64,000 nt of DNA from JBBDJB01 sp040880125 (GCA_040880125.1 JBBDJB010000052.1:124001-188000); one strand, 5' to 3'. Shown: positions 25,379 through 35,055, numbered from the stretch's first letter. Numbers and translations: made by a program. Notes: generated from the sequence alone by a model not told the origin.

Positions 25379-26542
25379 ATGGCGTTCCCGGCCGTCGCGA
25401 AATCTGCCGCAGACGATTGCGCAATTGCTGCGTACGCAAGCAGATCGCTAATCCCGATTCTGGCAGTGGCGATTCTAGCTTTTGGATCGACGCTGCATGC
25501 CGACGAGCCGCCCTATCCGCCCAGTGCGGTGATCGCCGGGATGCATCTCGACTGGTCCACGCACCAGCGGCACGCGCCGGGGAGCGACAACTGGCCGATG
25601 ACTTGGGCCGATGACGGGCACCAGTACACAGCCTGGGGAGATGGCGGCGGCTTCGGAGGTACGAACAGCAAAGGTCGCGTCAGTCTGGGAGTCGCCCGCG
25701 TTGCAGGCGAACCGCAGAACTTCCGCGGAACAAACCTCTGGGGTGGCATAGATGCCGACGTCCCGGCCCAGTTTGCCGGCAAGTCGTATGGCATCATTGG
25801 CGTAAACGGCGTGCTGTACCTGTGGTGGGTGCCGGACCCGTTGCCGCATCTGCAAGAGACGCGCATCGCTTGGTCCGAGGATCACGGTCGCACGTGGACG
25901 CGTTGCGACTGGGCCTTCACCTTCCAGGATGCGCTGACGATCCCGACGTTCCTCAACTACGGCCGGGACTATGCGGGGGCACGCGATCGGTACGTCTACA
26001 GTTACTACATTCAGCCGCGGTATGGGCCAGGGCGGTCTCAGTCGCAACAAGCCTATCAGAGCGGATTCGACGTCCATCGGCCGGGTACGCTTTACCTGTC
26101 GCGAGTTTTTCGCGACCGAATCCGCGATCGAGACCACTACGAGTTCTTCGCCGGGTTCGATCCGCAAGGGCAGCCCCGCTGGACGGCCGACGTCAAGGGC
26201 AAACGGCCTGTCTTCGAGGACGCCGCCGGGGTCGGGTGGAACGTGAGCGTCTGCTTTAACGCCGGGCTAGGCCGCTATCTGCTGTGCACGGAGCACAGTC
26301 GGACGCACCTGGGGCGGCTGGGCGTGTTCGATGCTCCGCAACCGTGGGGCCCGTGGACGACGGTGGCCTACCACGACACCTGGGGCGAAGGGCACGTGCC
26401 GGTCAATACTTTCTATTGGAGCTTCCCGACGAAGTGGCTTTCTGGGGACGGCCGGGATTTCACGCTGCTGTTCACCGGCCGCACGGAGAACGACTCGTTC
26501 AATTCGGTCCGAGGCCGATTTGAATATGCCACGCCGGACTAG
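25379..26542 (+). CDS. Secreted DUF4185-type beta-propeller protein
   Basis: 387 residues from ATG 25379. Signal region SRSLIPILAVAILAFGSTLHA ends at AxA-like HADEP. The body shows five-bladed-propeller phrases of DUF4185 proteins: NWPMTWADDGHQYTAWGDGGGFGG, RVSLGVARVAGEPQNFRGTNLWGG, ETRIAWSEDHGRTWTRCDW, YVYSYYIQ and LGRYLLCTEHSRTHLGRLGVFDAPQPWGPWTTVAYHDTWG. Such folds resemble sialidase/GH43-like propellers, and members often accompany carbohydrate utilisation genes. It starts four bases after the DUF5060 gene. The frame extends further upstream but overlaps that gene. No catalytic residues can be named. Confidence 0.75.
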   Translation: MAFPAVAKSAADDCAIAAYASRSLIPILAVAILAFGSTLHADEPPYPPSAVIAGMHLDWSTHQRHAPGSDNWPMTWADDGHQYTAWGDGGGFGGTNSKGRVSLGVARVAGEPQNFRGTNLWGGIDADVPAQFAGKSYGIIGVNGVLYLWWVPDPLPHLQETRIAWSEDHGRTWTRCDWAFTFQDALTIPTFLNYGRDYAGARDRYVYSYYIQPRYGPGRSQSQQAYQSGFDVHRPGTLYLSRVFRDRIRDRDHYEFFAGFDPQGQPRWTADVKGKRPVFEDAAGVGWNVSVCFNAGLGRYLLCTEHSRTHLGRLGVFDAPQPWGPWTTVAYHDTWGEGHVPVNTFYWSFPTKWLSGDGRDFTLLFTGRTENDSFNSVRGRFEYATPD

Positions 26543-26679
26543 CGGAGAAGATTGGAGAGCCGCTGTCCCCCGCCGTTTTCGACAGCGCTGCAGGGCCCAA
26601 ATGGAGCGCCCACCGTACGCCCGGTAGAACAGCCACGCATTGACGCAAACCTTGGGATCGCATAACTTACGTCACTTGC

Positions 26680-26751
26680 GGCGCCGTAGCCAAGTGGCTA
26701 AGGCAGCGGATTGCAAATCCGCCATCCCCGGTTCGAATCCGGGCGGCGCCT
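26680..26751 (+). tRNA. tRNA-Cys (anticodon GCA)
   Basis: A complete cloverleaf: acceptor arms GGCGCCG and CGGCGCC (26680-26686, 26744-26750), anticodon stem GCGGA/TCCGC enclosing the loop TTGCAAA with anticodon GCA at 26713-26715, T loop GGTTCGAATCC, and discriminator T at 26751, as expected for cysteine tRNA. CCA is not encoded. Confidence 0.97.
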
Positions 26752-26953
26752 CTTTGTTTCGCGGCGATTCGGAGCCGCTGCGGGGGCCCTCACCGGTGGG
26801 GTGTCGCGGGAATCAACCCCGGATGCCCGCATCCCGTCCACTGGACGTGGCGCCGTTCGTTTGGGCGGCTTCGCTTAACTGCCCGCTCCCCCTTTTTCGA
26901 AACACCCGGCTCAAGTTCATCCTCGCTTGGCCGGCCATGCCCGGACTCTTTGA

Positions 26954-27640
26954 ATGGCCCGAAAGACACCGCCGAAGGCCGATGCAAGCGGAACCAAGAG
27001 ACAGGCGAGTCAGGTCGTGCGGCGGCTGAAGGCCGATTTTCCGGACGCCACTTGCGCGCTGAATTTTAAGTCTCCGGTGCAGTTGCTTGTCGCGACCATT
27101 CTCTCCGCCCAATGCACCGATCAGCGGGTGAACATCGTCACTAAGGACCTATTCGCTCGTTATCCCACGGCCGAGGCGCTGGCCAAGGTGCCGCTGCCGG
27201 TGCTGGAGAAGGCCGTCCAAAGCACCGGATTCTTCCGCAACAAGGCGAAGAATATCAAAGCAGCTTGCCAGTCGCTGGTGAAGGAACACGGCGGCGAGGT
27301 TCCGCAAAATCTCGACGCTCTGGTGGCTCTGCCCGGCGTCGGCCGCAAGACGGCAAACGTTGTGTTGGGCACGGCCTTCGGCATGGCTACCGGTGTGGTT
27401 GTCGATACGCACGTCGCCAGGATCAGCCACCGCTTGGGCCTTACCGAGCAGAAGGACCCGGTTCGCATCGAGCGAGATCTGATGGAAATCGTGCCGCAGC
27501 GCGAGTGGGTGGACTTTTCGCACCGGATGATTCACCATGGAAGGCAAATCTGCATCGCACGCAAACCGCGATGCGAAGAGTGCTCGATGAATCGGTTTTG
27601 CCCACGGATCGGTGTGAAGGACAAGCTCGTCAAGAAGTAG
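26954..27640 (+). CDS. nth: Endonuclease III (DNA glycosylase/AP lyase)
   Basis: 228 residues. It removes oxidised pyrimidines and cuts at AP sites in base-excision repair. The helix-hairpin-helix LVALPGVGRKTANVVLGTA holds the catalytic lysine (near 132), and the catalytic aspartate is in VVVDTHVARIS (near 150). The [4Fe-4S] ligands are intact in the C-x6-C-x2-C-x5-C pattern (CIARKPRCEECSMNRFC). A basic tail (KDKLVKK) follows the cluster. It lies about 200 bases after tRNA-Cys and 104 bases before dcd. Confidence 0.96.
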   Translation: MARKTPPKADASGTKRQASQVVRRLKADFPDATCALNFKSPVQLLVATILSAQCTDQRVNIVTKDLFARYPTAEALAKVPLPVLEKAVQSTGFFRNKAKNIKAACQSLVKEHGGEVPQNLDALVALPGVGRKTANVVLGTAFGMATGVVVDTHVARISHRLGLTEQKDPVRIERDLMEIVPQREWVDFSHRMIHHGRQICIARKPRCEECSMNRFCPRIGVKDKLVKK

Positions 27641-27744
27641 TACGCTCGGCCGCCAGGTTTTGCAGAATCGGTGGGCAGTCAGGCAGCGGCACGTTCTCGG
27701 CGGCAGTTTCTCGTGCTCCCGGTCCCCTTTGCGTTGATCTCGCC

Positions 27745-28323
27745 ATGATACTTGCTGGTTCTCAAATCCGAAGTCGACTTGGCTCCGATATTCACATTGA
27801 TCCGTTCGACGAGGCGCTGCTCAATCCGAACAGCTACAACCTCACGCTGCACAATGAGTTAATGGTGTATGAAGAGGTGGTGCTCGATATGGCGAAAGCC
27901 AATCGGGTGCGCCGGGTGCAGATTCCTGACGAGGGCCTGGTGCTAAGCCCGAGCCAGCTCTATCTCGGTCGGACGATCGAGCGCACCGAGACGCACAACC
28001 TCGTGCCGATGATTGAAGGCCGCTCCTCGGTCGGGCGGCTGGGGCTGTTCGTCCATGTGACCGCCGGGTTCGGGGACGTCGGCTTCTGCGGATACTGGAC
28101 GCTGGAGATATTCGCCGTGCAGCCGGTGCGGATTTATCCGGGCGTGCCGATCTGCCAGATCTTTTACCATGAGATCACCGGACAGATCACCGAATACGAC
28201 AGCAAGTATCAGCACAACCGCGACATTCAGCCGAGCTTGCTGTTCAAAGAGTTGAATCCCGGTGTGGAAGAGGACGATCCGCAGCTTCTGCTGGAGTTCG
28301 GTATGGAACGACCGCAGGGGTAA
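27745..28323 (+). CDS. dcd: dCTP deaminase
   Basis: 192 residues from ATG 27745; the longer open frame upstream overlaps nth in another frame. It makes dUTP from dCTP for dTMP synthesis. Family features: MILAGSQIRSRL at the start, NPNSYNLTL for the nucleotide pocket, the catalytic/active-site block EGRSSVGRLGLFVHVTAGFGD, GYWTLEI, and YPGVPICQIFYHEITG near the end, with the C-terminal lid QHNRDIQPSLLFKEL. Whether it is bifunctional (deaminase and dUTPase) cannot be read safely. Confidence 0.92.
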   Translation: MILAGSQIRSRLGSDIHIDPFDEALLNPNSYNLTLHNELMVYEEVVLDMAKANRVRRVQIPDEGLVLSPSQLYLGRTIERTETHNLVPMIEGRSSVGRLGLFVHVTAGFGDVGFCGYWTLEIFAVQPVRIYPGVPICQIFYHEITGQITEYDSKYQHNRDIQPSLLFKELNPGVEEDDPQLLLEFGMERPQG

Positions 28324-28354
28324 GCGGCTAACGAAAAACGGGACAGGCAGCGCA

Positions 28355-29845
28355 CTACATCACCGCGAAGTAGTTCTCGACGGCGAAGTCGAATAGCTCT
28401 TCATTCATCTCCAAATCGGTGCCTTCGTAGCGGCAGAAGTTGCAGATCTGCATCAACAGGTCGCGCGGCTGGCAGCAGCGGAAGGGTCGCTTGTCATGGC
28501 GGTAGTGGTTCTCGACCAGGTAGTCGATCACCTCTTCCCGATACTTCAAGCCCATCTGCGGTGCCATCAGTTTGAACAGCTCGCGGAACTCCTCCTCGGT
28601 CGGATCAGTTACCTCGATCTTGTAGGGAATTCGCCGCAAGAAGGCGTCGTCGACCAGGTCGCGTGGCTCGAGGTTCGTCGAAAATACGATCAATTGATCG
28701 AACGGTACCTGGATCTTTTTTCCGATCGACAGGTTGAGGAAGTCGTACCGCTTTTCCAGCGGCACAATCCAGCGGTTGAGTAGTTCGTCGGTGCTCATCT
28801 TTTGCCGGCCGAAGTCGTCGATGACCAGCGTGCCGCAATTGCTCTTGAGCTGGATGGGCGCCTCGCTGATGCCCGTGGCGGAATTCACCGTCACTTCCAG
28901 GTTGTCCATCGTCAGTTCGCCACCCACCACGATCGTCGGTCGCCGGATGCGGATCCAGCGGCGGTCGAGCTTGCGCTGATCGATCAGGCCTTCGTAGCCG
29001 GCTACGGGAACCTCCGTGTGATTGCTGGGATCGTAGAGGCGAATGATCTCGCCGTCGATGCCCAATGCGCGGGGGATCCAGATGTGTTCACCGAACGCCT
29101 TGGTGATGCGCTCTGCGATGCTGGTCTTTCCGTTACCCGGCGCGCCGAACAGGAACAAGCCGCGTCCGGAATTGATGGCTGGCCCCAGCCGCCGCAGCAT
29201 TTTCTGGTTGATCAACAGGTCCGAGAACGCCCGCTTCAGATCGTCGGGCGTGGGATGCTGTCCAGCGAGCGACTGCGCCGCGACGGCGGCAGTATAATCT
29301 TGCAGCGTGACGGTGGCGGCGCCGAAGTAAGTACACGTCTGCGAGTAGCGCCGCGCTCGCTCTCGCCCCATCTCAGTGAGCTGGTAAACGTAGTCGTTCA
29401 TGGGCGCCGCACCGCGATGAGCAACAAGCTGATCGTGCTTCATCTGGTGCAGCAGGTCGTCGATGAGCCGGAACGGCAAGGCAACCTGCTCGGCAACCCC
29501 GCGTCCGCTGGCTTCGCCGCGAGCCAGCAGGAACTTCGTGCAGAGCGCCTCGACTTCCGAATCGGTCAGCCCGGCCTGCTCGAACGAATCCGGCTCGAGC
29601 GGAATGAACTCGCCCGATTCGCCGATCTGGTTGCCGCTGCCGTCGCTGCCGTCGACCATGCCATTGATCCGGTCGAGCAGCGCATCGAGCTCCGACTCGC
29701 CGCGCGGCTCTTCTCCCTCGACGGCGGCTCCGGTTGAGGTTCCGTGCTGGGGCTGTCTGGCCTGCAGTTCGGCCCAGGCTGCCGCGCTTTCCTCTCCCCG
29801 GCTCGACAAGCGAGCCAGCAAACTCTGCAGATCCTGTTCAGCCAT
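28355..29845 (-). CDS. AAA+ ATPase with N-terminal winged-helix-like region
   Basis: 496 residues. An acidic, low-complexity N-terminus (to about 90) is followed by a helical segment with winged-helix look (LDSEVEALC... VAEQVALPFRLIDDLLHQMKHDQLV), then an AAA+ module with Walker A FGAPGNGKTSIAER (about 230), Walker B TLVIDDFGRQKMSTDELLNRW (about 340) and sensor/arginine region VFSTNLEPRDLVDDAFLRRIPYKIEV. The C-terminal helical bundle ends PFRCCQPRDLLMQICNFCRYEG. The domain order is found in conserved ATPases of unknown role. There is no associated secretion or pilus gene here, so the substrate cannot be inferred. Confidence 0.75.
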   Translation of the reverse strand: MAEQDLQSLLARLSSRGEESAAAWAELQARQPQHGTSTGAAVEGEEPRGESELDALLDRINGMVDGSDGSGNQIGESGEFIPLEPDSFEQAGLTDSEVEALCTKFLLARGEASGRGVAEQVALPFRLIDDLLHQMKHDQLVAHRGAAPMNDYVYQLTEMGRERARRYSQTCTYFGAATVTLQDYTAAVAAQSLAGQHPTPDDLKRAFSDLLINQKMLRRLGPAINSGRGLFLFGAPGNGKTSIAERITKAFGEHIWIPRALGIDGEIIRLYDPSNHTEVPVAGYEGLIDQRKLDRRWIRIRRPTIVVGGELTMDNLEVTVNSATGISEAPIQLKSNCGTLVIDDFGRQKMSTDELLNRWIVPLEKRYDFLNLSIGKKIQVPFDQLIVFSTNLEPRDLVDDAFLRRIPYKIEVTDPTEEEFRELFKLMAPQMGLKYREEVIDYLVENHYRHDKRPFRCCQPRDLLMQICNFCRYEGTDLEMNEELFDFAVENYFAVM

Positions 29846-30053
29846 GGTGCCGTCCTAAGCGATGAGCCAGTGAACATCCTCGCCGAGCGCATCCCCCCTG
29901 CGCGGCACTGCAAATCTAGGTCTTTTGGTGCAAAGGTCAAATCCGCCGAGACGTAGCCGACCGGTGAGTGGACCTGTTCGGATCAGCGCGATTAAGCCAT
30001 CCGCGCAGCCCACTCCGCGGTCGGTATCATCGATGTGGGGCGCGAACGTACGC

Positions 30054-31469
30054 TTAGCCTTCGCTGGTCGCCGTCTGGTCGTCGAACTTCTCTTCCAGAC
30101 GATTCAGTTCCGCTTTCAACTCCTGCTGGATCTCGGCATACTCCGGATTGCCGTAGACGTTGTTCAGCTCGTGAGGGTCCTTTTCCAGATCGAACAACTC
30201 CCATTCGTCCAGCCGGTAAAAATGGATGAGCTTGTACCTCTCGGTGCGAACCCCGTTATGGCGGCGGACCGAGTGGGCTCCGGGATACTCGTAGTAGTGG
30301 TAGTAGATCGACGTCTGCCAGTCCTCGGGCGGATTGCCCGACAGCAGTGGCCGCAGGCTCCGCCCCTGCATCGTCTCGGGAATGTCGGCGCCCGCGATGT
30401 CCAGAAACGTCTCCGGAACATCGAGGTTGAGCACCATCCGCGCATCCACCGAGTCGGGTTCGACCACGCCCGGGTAGCGCACGATCAGCGGCGTGCGGAG
30501 CGACTCTTCGTACATGAACCGCTTGTCGAACCATCCGTGGTCGCCCAGATAGAAGCCTTGATCCGAGGTGTAAATCACCATCGTATTCTCGGCAAGCCCC
30601 TCTTGTTCCAGGTAGTCGAGCAGACGCCCGACGTTATCATCCACCGAGGCGACGCAGCGCAGATAATCCTCCATGTATCGCTGGTACTTCCACTTCTTGA
30701 GCGCCTGGCCCTCCAGCCCCTCCGGGGGATGCACCTTCGTATCGGCGGGCACGCGCAGATGATGTTCGATCGTCATCTCCTGGGTGTGGGCCGCCGTGGT
30801 GCGCGTGCTGTAGTCGTCGTTGAAGGTGACCGGCGCGGGAATCTCCTGGTCGGCGTACAGGTCTTGATGATCCGGCCCCGGCTGCCAGTTGCGGTGGGGC
30901 GCCTTGTGATGGCACATCACGAAGAACGGCTTCTCGCGGTCCCAGCGGCTCTCCAAGTGATCGATCGTCAGATCGGTGATGATGTCGGTCACGTAACCTT
31001 CGTGCTTTGCGCGCTGGCCCATCTCGATCATGGCTGGGTCGTAGTACGCCCCCTGCCCCGGCAGGATGTTCCAATAGTCGAAGCCGGTCGGATCACTTCC
31101 GAGGTGCCACTTGCCGATCATCGCCGTGTGATAGCCTGACTGCCGCAGCAGCTTGGCGACGTTCTGCTGCGAGCCGTCGAAGCGATCGCCGTTTTGCCGG
31201 AAGCCGTTTAAATGGCTGTACAGCCCGGTGAGAATCACCGCTCGGGCAGGTCCGCAGATCGAGTTGGTGACGAAGCAGTTCTCGAAGCGCATCCCCTCGC
31301 GGGCCAGCCGGTCGATGTTCGGCGTTTCGTTCACCTTGCTGCCGTACACGCTGATGGCGTGCGAGGCGTGATCATCGGTCATGATGAACAGGATGTTCGG
31401 GCGGTCGGCCGCCGGCGCGGCTGCGGTCAGCCAGAGCAGCAGCGTCAATGCGGTGAGGTACTTCCACAT
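30054..31469 (-). CDS. Secreted arylsulfatase family S1 (CGPAR type)
   Basis: 471 residues with signal peptide MWKYLTALTLLLWLTAAAPAA and GGGAGAC before the ATG. The metal-binding start PNILFIMTDDHASHA is typical, and the cysteine converted to formylglycine lies in NSICGPARAVILTG (C-x-P-x-R). Further ligands are KWHLGSDPTGFD and the VMCHHKAPHR and YTSDQGFYLGDHGWFDKRF blocks. It hydrolyses sulfate esters, probably on a sulfated polysaccharide, in the periplasm. It needs a formylglycine-generating enzyme, not in this window. Unlinked to the other two sulfatases. Confidence 0.92.
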   Translation of the reverse strand: MWKYLTALTLLLWLTAAAPAADRPNILFIMTDDHASHAISVYGSKVNETPNIDRLAREGMRFENCFVTNSICGPARAVILTGLYSHLNGFRQNGDRFDGSQQNVAKLLRQSGYHTAMIGKWHLGSDPTGFDYWNILPGQGAYYDPAMIEMGQRAKHEGYVTDIITDLTIDHLESRWDREKPFFVMCHHKAPHRNWQPGPDHQDLYADQEIPAPVTFNDDYSTRTTAAHTQEMTIEHHLRVPADTKVHPPEGLEGQALKKWKYQRYMEDYLRCVASVDDNVGRLLDYLEQEGLAENTMVIYTSDQGFYLGDHGWFDKRFMYEESLRTPLIVRYPGVVEPDSVDARMVLNLDVPETFLDIAGADIPETMQGRSLRPLLSGNPPEDWQTSIYYHYYEYPGAHSVRRHNGVRTERYKLIHFYRLDEWELFDLEKDPHELNNVYGNPEYAEIQQELKAELNRLEEKFDDQTATSEG

Positions 31470-31740
31470 GGCATGTCTCCCGATCGCGAGTCGGAGAGTG
31501 ATGATCTAACGGCGGCACGATTCTGCTGTGGCGCATCCGCTCCATTCGGTACCGCCGGTCTGCTTTGACCGTTTTACGTTTGTCAGGTACGGTTTCCCAT
31601 AGGTTTTCGCGGAGGCGGGCGACGCCCGCCAGTTATGGTGTCACCATACCCTCTGTGGGGGCAGATGCAACTTCTGAGTACTCGCGCTGTCTTCGTTTGA
31701 TACGATTCCGGACTTCTTTCCTTCCCGCGAATAGCCGCCC

Positions 31741-32601
31741 ATGCAGATCATCCTTACGGCCGTAGGTCCGGATAACCGTGGACTGGCCGACCCAATCGTT
31801 CACTACGTAACCGGCCAGGGCGCGAACATCGCCGAAATCCAGATGTTCAACCACGACGCCGAGTCGGTCTTCGCGATGCTGCTGCGGATCGACCTGGCCG
31901 GCGATCAATTGCCGGTTTTGCGCAGCGCGATGCAGGAGATCGGCAGCCTGAAGAACCTCTCCATTCGCGTCTGGTCGCCGGATGAGCGTGCGTCGCGTCC
32001 CCGACTGGCGATCTGTACCACCTACCGCCCGGAGACCTCGCTGGCGCTGTTGCGCAGTATCCGCGATCAGAAGATCAGGGCCGAGCCGGCGCTGATGCTG
32101 GGCAATCGCCCTCAAGGCCGCTCGCTCGCCGAACAGTTCGGCGTGCCGTGGCAGAACATCGGCGACGCGCGAGGGAACCCAGACAACACGCGGCTCGTTG
32201 AACTGTGCGACGAGCACCAGATCGACTACATCGTTCTGGCCCGCTACATGCGCGTGCTGCCGCCGGAGGTCTGCTGGAAGTACGCCGGCGGGCGGATCAT
32301 CAACCTGCACCATGGGCTGTTGCCTAGCTTTCCCGGCATTCGGCCGTACCACGAGGCGTACGCCAGCCGCATGCTTACTTACGGCGCAACGTGCCACTTC
32401 ATCGTGCCGGAATTGGATGCGGGCAATCAGATCATCTACCAGTCGACGTTTCTGGTGCCGCCGGGCATGAAGCTCGAGGAAATCGTCCGTCGCGGTCAGG
32501 AGGACAACGAACCACACTGTCTAGTGGAAGGCGTCCGCCGCGTCGTCGATCGGGAAGTTCAGTTGCACTTCAACCGCGTGGTCGCAAACCGGCAGGGGTG
32601 A
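31741..32601 (+). CDS. purU: Formyltetrahydrofolate deformylase
   Basis: 286 residues. An N-terminal ACT domain (IILTAVGPDNRGLADPIVHYVTGQGANIAEIQMFNHDA) is joined to a formyltransferase domain with INLHHGLLPSFPGIRPYHEAY and the catalytic Asp in YGATCHFIVPELDAGNQI. It releases formate from 10-formyl-THF and balances one-carbon pools. Length and domain order match PurU. It is a single gene, with ispG running towards it from the other side; a repeat lies between them. Confidence 0.94.
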   Translation: MQIILTAVGPDNRGLADPIVHYVTGQGANIAEIQMFNHDAESVFAMLLRIDLAGDQLPVLRSAMQEIGSLKNLSIRVWSPDERASRPRLAICTTYRPETSLALLRSIRDQKIRAEPALMLGNRPQGRSLAEQFGVPWQNIGDARGNPDNTRLVELCDEHQIDYIVLARYMRVLPPEVCWKYAGGRIINLHHGLLPSFPGIRPYHEAYASRMLTYGATCHFIVPELDAGNQIIYQSTFLVPPGMKLEEIVRRGQEDNEPHCLVEGVRRVVDREVQLHFNRVVANRQG

Positions 32602-32635
32602 GAGCGGGCGGTTCTTCAAGTCGGCGAGTGGCGCG

Positions 32636-32708
32636 GTGGCACAGACATACCTGTCGGTGCTGCTTTCTTTACCCTTCTCCCCGGCCCTCTCCCGTGGGGG
32701 AGAGGGAG
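32636..32708 (+). repeat. Composite dispersed repeat, copy A
   Basis: GTGGCACAGACAT... hairpin (32636-32657) followed by a CCCTTCTCCCC..GGGGGAGAGGGAG palindrome (to 32708). The same two modules in the same order and spacing occur at 63255-63328. It lies in the gap between the convergent purU and ispG genes, where it may serve as a bidirectional transcription barrier. Confidence 0.75.
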
Positions 32709-32724
32709 TGGTTGCATGCGCTTG

Positions 32725-33900
32725 TTACTGGTCGCGGTCGGAACCGCTGCGCGAGCCGGCGGTGGCCCCGCGCTGGTCGATGAGGGCATCCAGTTCCTGC
32801 CTTAATCGCGGCAGGATGGCGTCATAAGCAAAGGCCCCGATTGACTCGCTGCCGCGCTTGAGATTCACAAAGTTCGGGCCGCACCAGAGGCCCAGGTCGG
32901 CGTCGTCGGTCTCGCCGGGACCGTTCACGCGGCAGCCCATCACCGCGATGGTGATGGCGCGATCGGCCGCGTAGCGGGTCATATCGCGGACCTGCTCGGC
33001 CAGATCGACGAAGGCCTCGTTCTCCACGCGCGAGCAGCTCGGGCAACTGATGATGTTCAGCGTGCTCAGGCCGTAATCCACCACGGAGCGGACGCGGCCG
33101 TCGGCGATGTCGCTGAGTATCGCCCGGGCCGCCTCGATCTCTTCCGGCTTGCGTGGATTCGGTACGGTAAGCGAAACCCGCACGGTATCGCCGATGCCGC
33201 GGCTGATGAGCTGCTCGAAGGCGATGCGCGTTTTGATGACGCCGTCGGGCGGCATGCCGGCTTCGGTGACGCCCAGGTGGAGCGGTACGTCGGGCCGGCG
33301 CTCGGCAAAGCGGCGGTTGACCTCGATCACCTTCGCCGGGTCGGAGTCTTTCAGCGACACGCAGTAGCGCGTGAAGCCGAGACTGTCGAGCAGCTCGCAG
33401 TGTTCCAGTGCGCTTTCGAGCATCGGCGTGATCGAATCGCCCGGCTCGAAAGCGGCCAGCTTCGCGGGGTCGACGCTTCCGCAGTTTACGCCGACGCGGA
33501 TCGCACAGTCGTGCTGCTGTGCGACGCCCACTAAATAGGCCACCTTCTCCTGCCAGGGCTTTTCGCGCTCGTGGTGGTAGAGATGCCCGGGATTGTAGCG
33601 GAGCTTGTCGACGTGCGGAGCGACCAGTTCTGCGAGGCGGTAGTTCTCCTGCAGGTCGACCGCCAGGTTCGCCCGCGTCTGGCGGCGAATCTCCGCCAGG
33701 GCCTCGGCGTCCTTTCGGTTGTCGACGGCGATCCGCACAACGTCGGCCCCGGCCTCTTCCAAGGCATGGACCTGCTCGACCGTGGCGGCCACGTTCTGCG
33801 TCGCCGTGGCCGTCATGCTCTGCACGGCGATCGGATGGTCCTGACCGATTGTGGCCGTGCCGATGCGCACCGATCGAGTTGGATTGCGCGTTAACTCCAC
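32725..33900 (-). CDS. ispG: 4-hydroxy-3-methylbut-2-enyl diphosphate synthase (IspG/GcpE)
   Basis: 391 residues from GTG 33900. It carries out the penultimate step of the non-mevalonate isoprenoid pathway. The TIM-barrel part starts RNPTRSVRIGTATIGQDHPIAVQSM and is followed by the iron-sulfur domain whose cysteines appear in ISCPSCSRVENEAF and MGCRVNGPGETDDADLGLW. GTG 33900 (VELTRNPTR) is preferred to GTG 33945 because CGGAG lies about 10 bases before it and the family usually begins close to this point. The C-terminus is Ser/Arg-rich. Confidence 0.94.
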   Translation of the reverse strand: MELTRNPTRSVRIGTATIGQDHPIAVQSMTATATQNVAATVEQVHALEEAGADVVRIAVDNRKDAEALAEIRRQTRANLAVDLQENYRLAELVAPHVDKLRYNPGHLYHHEREKPWQEKVAYLVGVAQQHDCAIRVGVNCGSVDPAKLAAFEPGDSITPMLESALEHCELLDSLGFTRYCVSLKDSDPAKVIEVNRRFAERRPDVPLHLGVTEAGMPPDGVIKTRIAFEQLISRGIGDTVRVSLTVPNPRKPEEIEAARAILSDIADGRVRSVVDYGLSTLNIISCPSCSRVENEAFVDLAEQVRDMTRYAADRAITIAVMGCRVNGPGETDDADLGLWCGPNFVNLKRGSESIGAFAYDAILPRLRQELDALIDQRGATAGSRSGSDRDQ

Positions 33901-34014
33901 TAGTTGATTGCTCCGAAGTTGCAGGAAATGGGACAGGCACCTCACGCACGTCCGATGTGAGGGACCGCTCCCGCTCGGTGTTCGGAGCCAGTCCCATTTT
34001 TCAGAAGCGTTGCT

Positions 34015-34746
34015 TCAAATCGGCTCTTTCTCGATCTCCACGCAGATGCCGCCGGCCCGGAACATGCGATGGACCCGGGTGAACCACAGCTCGTTCTTCC
34101 AGCGCAGGCCCAGCGATTCGCAGGTCTTCATCAATTCGCGGCGATTGTACGTGCGGCAGCACCACAGCCGGCTGGTCCACGCGCCGGAAAAGTTGTCCTC
34201 GGTCGTCAACAGAAACATCCGCCCGCCGGGACGCATCACCCGCGACAGCTCCGCGAGCCCGGTGTGCGGGTCGGGCAGGTGCTCCAGCACGTAGCCGCAG
34301 GTGACGCCATCGAAGCTCTCGTCGGCAAACGGCATCCGGGCCAGGTCGGCGGCGACGAATTCCGGAGCGGAACTTCGAAGGCGGTTCCGGGCGCGGCGCA
34401 GCATCGGTTGGGAAAGATCAAAACACGTGATACGCGTGCCGGGATCTGCGAACTTCACCAGGTGCTGGGCGATTTGGCCGGCGCCGCTGCCCACGTCGAG
34501 GATGGAACGCAGCCCCCGCAGATCGAACTTCCGCTCGCGAAACAGTCGCTCGCCCAGCGGGATGTGCAGCGACAACATGCTGCACGTGGCGAGCATGGCC
34601 CCTTTCGGCCCGCCGTAGACGTCGCGGACCTTGTCCCGATATTGTTCATAACTGAGCCGCTGGATCAGGTCGTTCTCCACGAATTTGTTGAACGACTTTT
34701 TGCGGTGGTTGGACGGGCGCTTCTTTTTGTGAGTGAGCATAGGCAT
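34015..34746 (-). CDS. Class I SAM-dependent methyltransferase
   Basis: 243 residues from ATG 34746, preceded by AGGAG. A strongly basic N-terminal tail (HKKKRPSNHRKKSFNKF) precedes the Rossmann core: motif I ILDVGSGAGQIAQHLV, motif II region ITCFDLSQPML, motif III AADLARMPFADESFDGVTCGYVLEHLPDP and post-motif RVMRPGGRMFLLTTEDNF. This matches the UbiE/COQ5-like Methyltransf_11 group. The acceptor is unknown; the region WCCRTYNRRELMKTCESLGL is typical of small-molecule or lipid enzymes. The basic tail might bind membrane or nucleic acid. Confidence 0.82.
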   Translation of the reverse strand: MPMLTHKKKRPSNHRKKSFNKFVENDLIQRLSYEQYRDKVRDVYGGPKGAMLATCSMLSLHIPLGERLFRERKFDLRGLRSILDVGSGAGQIAQHLVKFADPGTRITCFDLSQPMLRRARNRLRSSAPEFVAADLARMPFADESFDGVTCGYVLEHLPDPHTGLAELSRVMRPGGRMFLLTTEDNFSGAWTSRLWCCRTYNRRELMKTCESLGLRWKNELWFTRVHRMFRAGGICVEIEKEPI

Positions 34747-35055
34747 CGGCCGGTCGCTCCTGAAGGAGTTTGCTATTCTGTTTCCGTGGCAGGCGTTGCT
34801 CGACCGTTGCACTAGTCACCGTGGACGGAGGCCGACGAAAGCGGAGGCGTCGCTTCTCTGCCCGATCGCTGAATATGTACCGGCCGACGCTTTGGATCCC
34901 GCGGAAACTCCCTCAGCGGGAGGATTCCTGCGGCTCACCGGGCGATGGCGCGAGACAATGCGAATGCGGGGCAAGCTTCATGCCATCCGCGGGTCGTCCG
35001 TGGGGATTGGCGAATCTGCGATTGTTAGCCGAATTGCCGAGAGTCGTGAATGCAC

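Noticed and set aside
26640..27029. Plus-strand ORF overlapping tRNA-Cys and the start of nth
   Set aside because: It includes the whole tRNA and then runs into nth in another frame.
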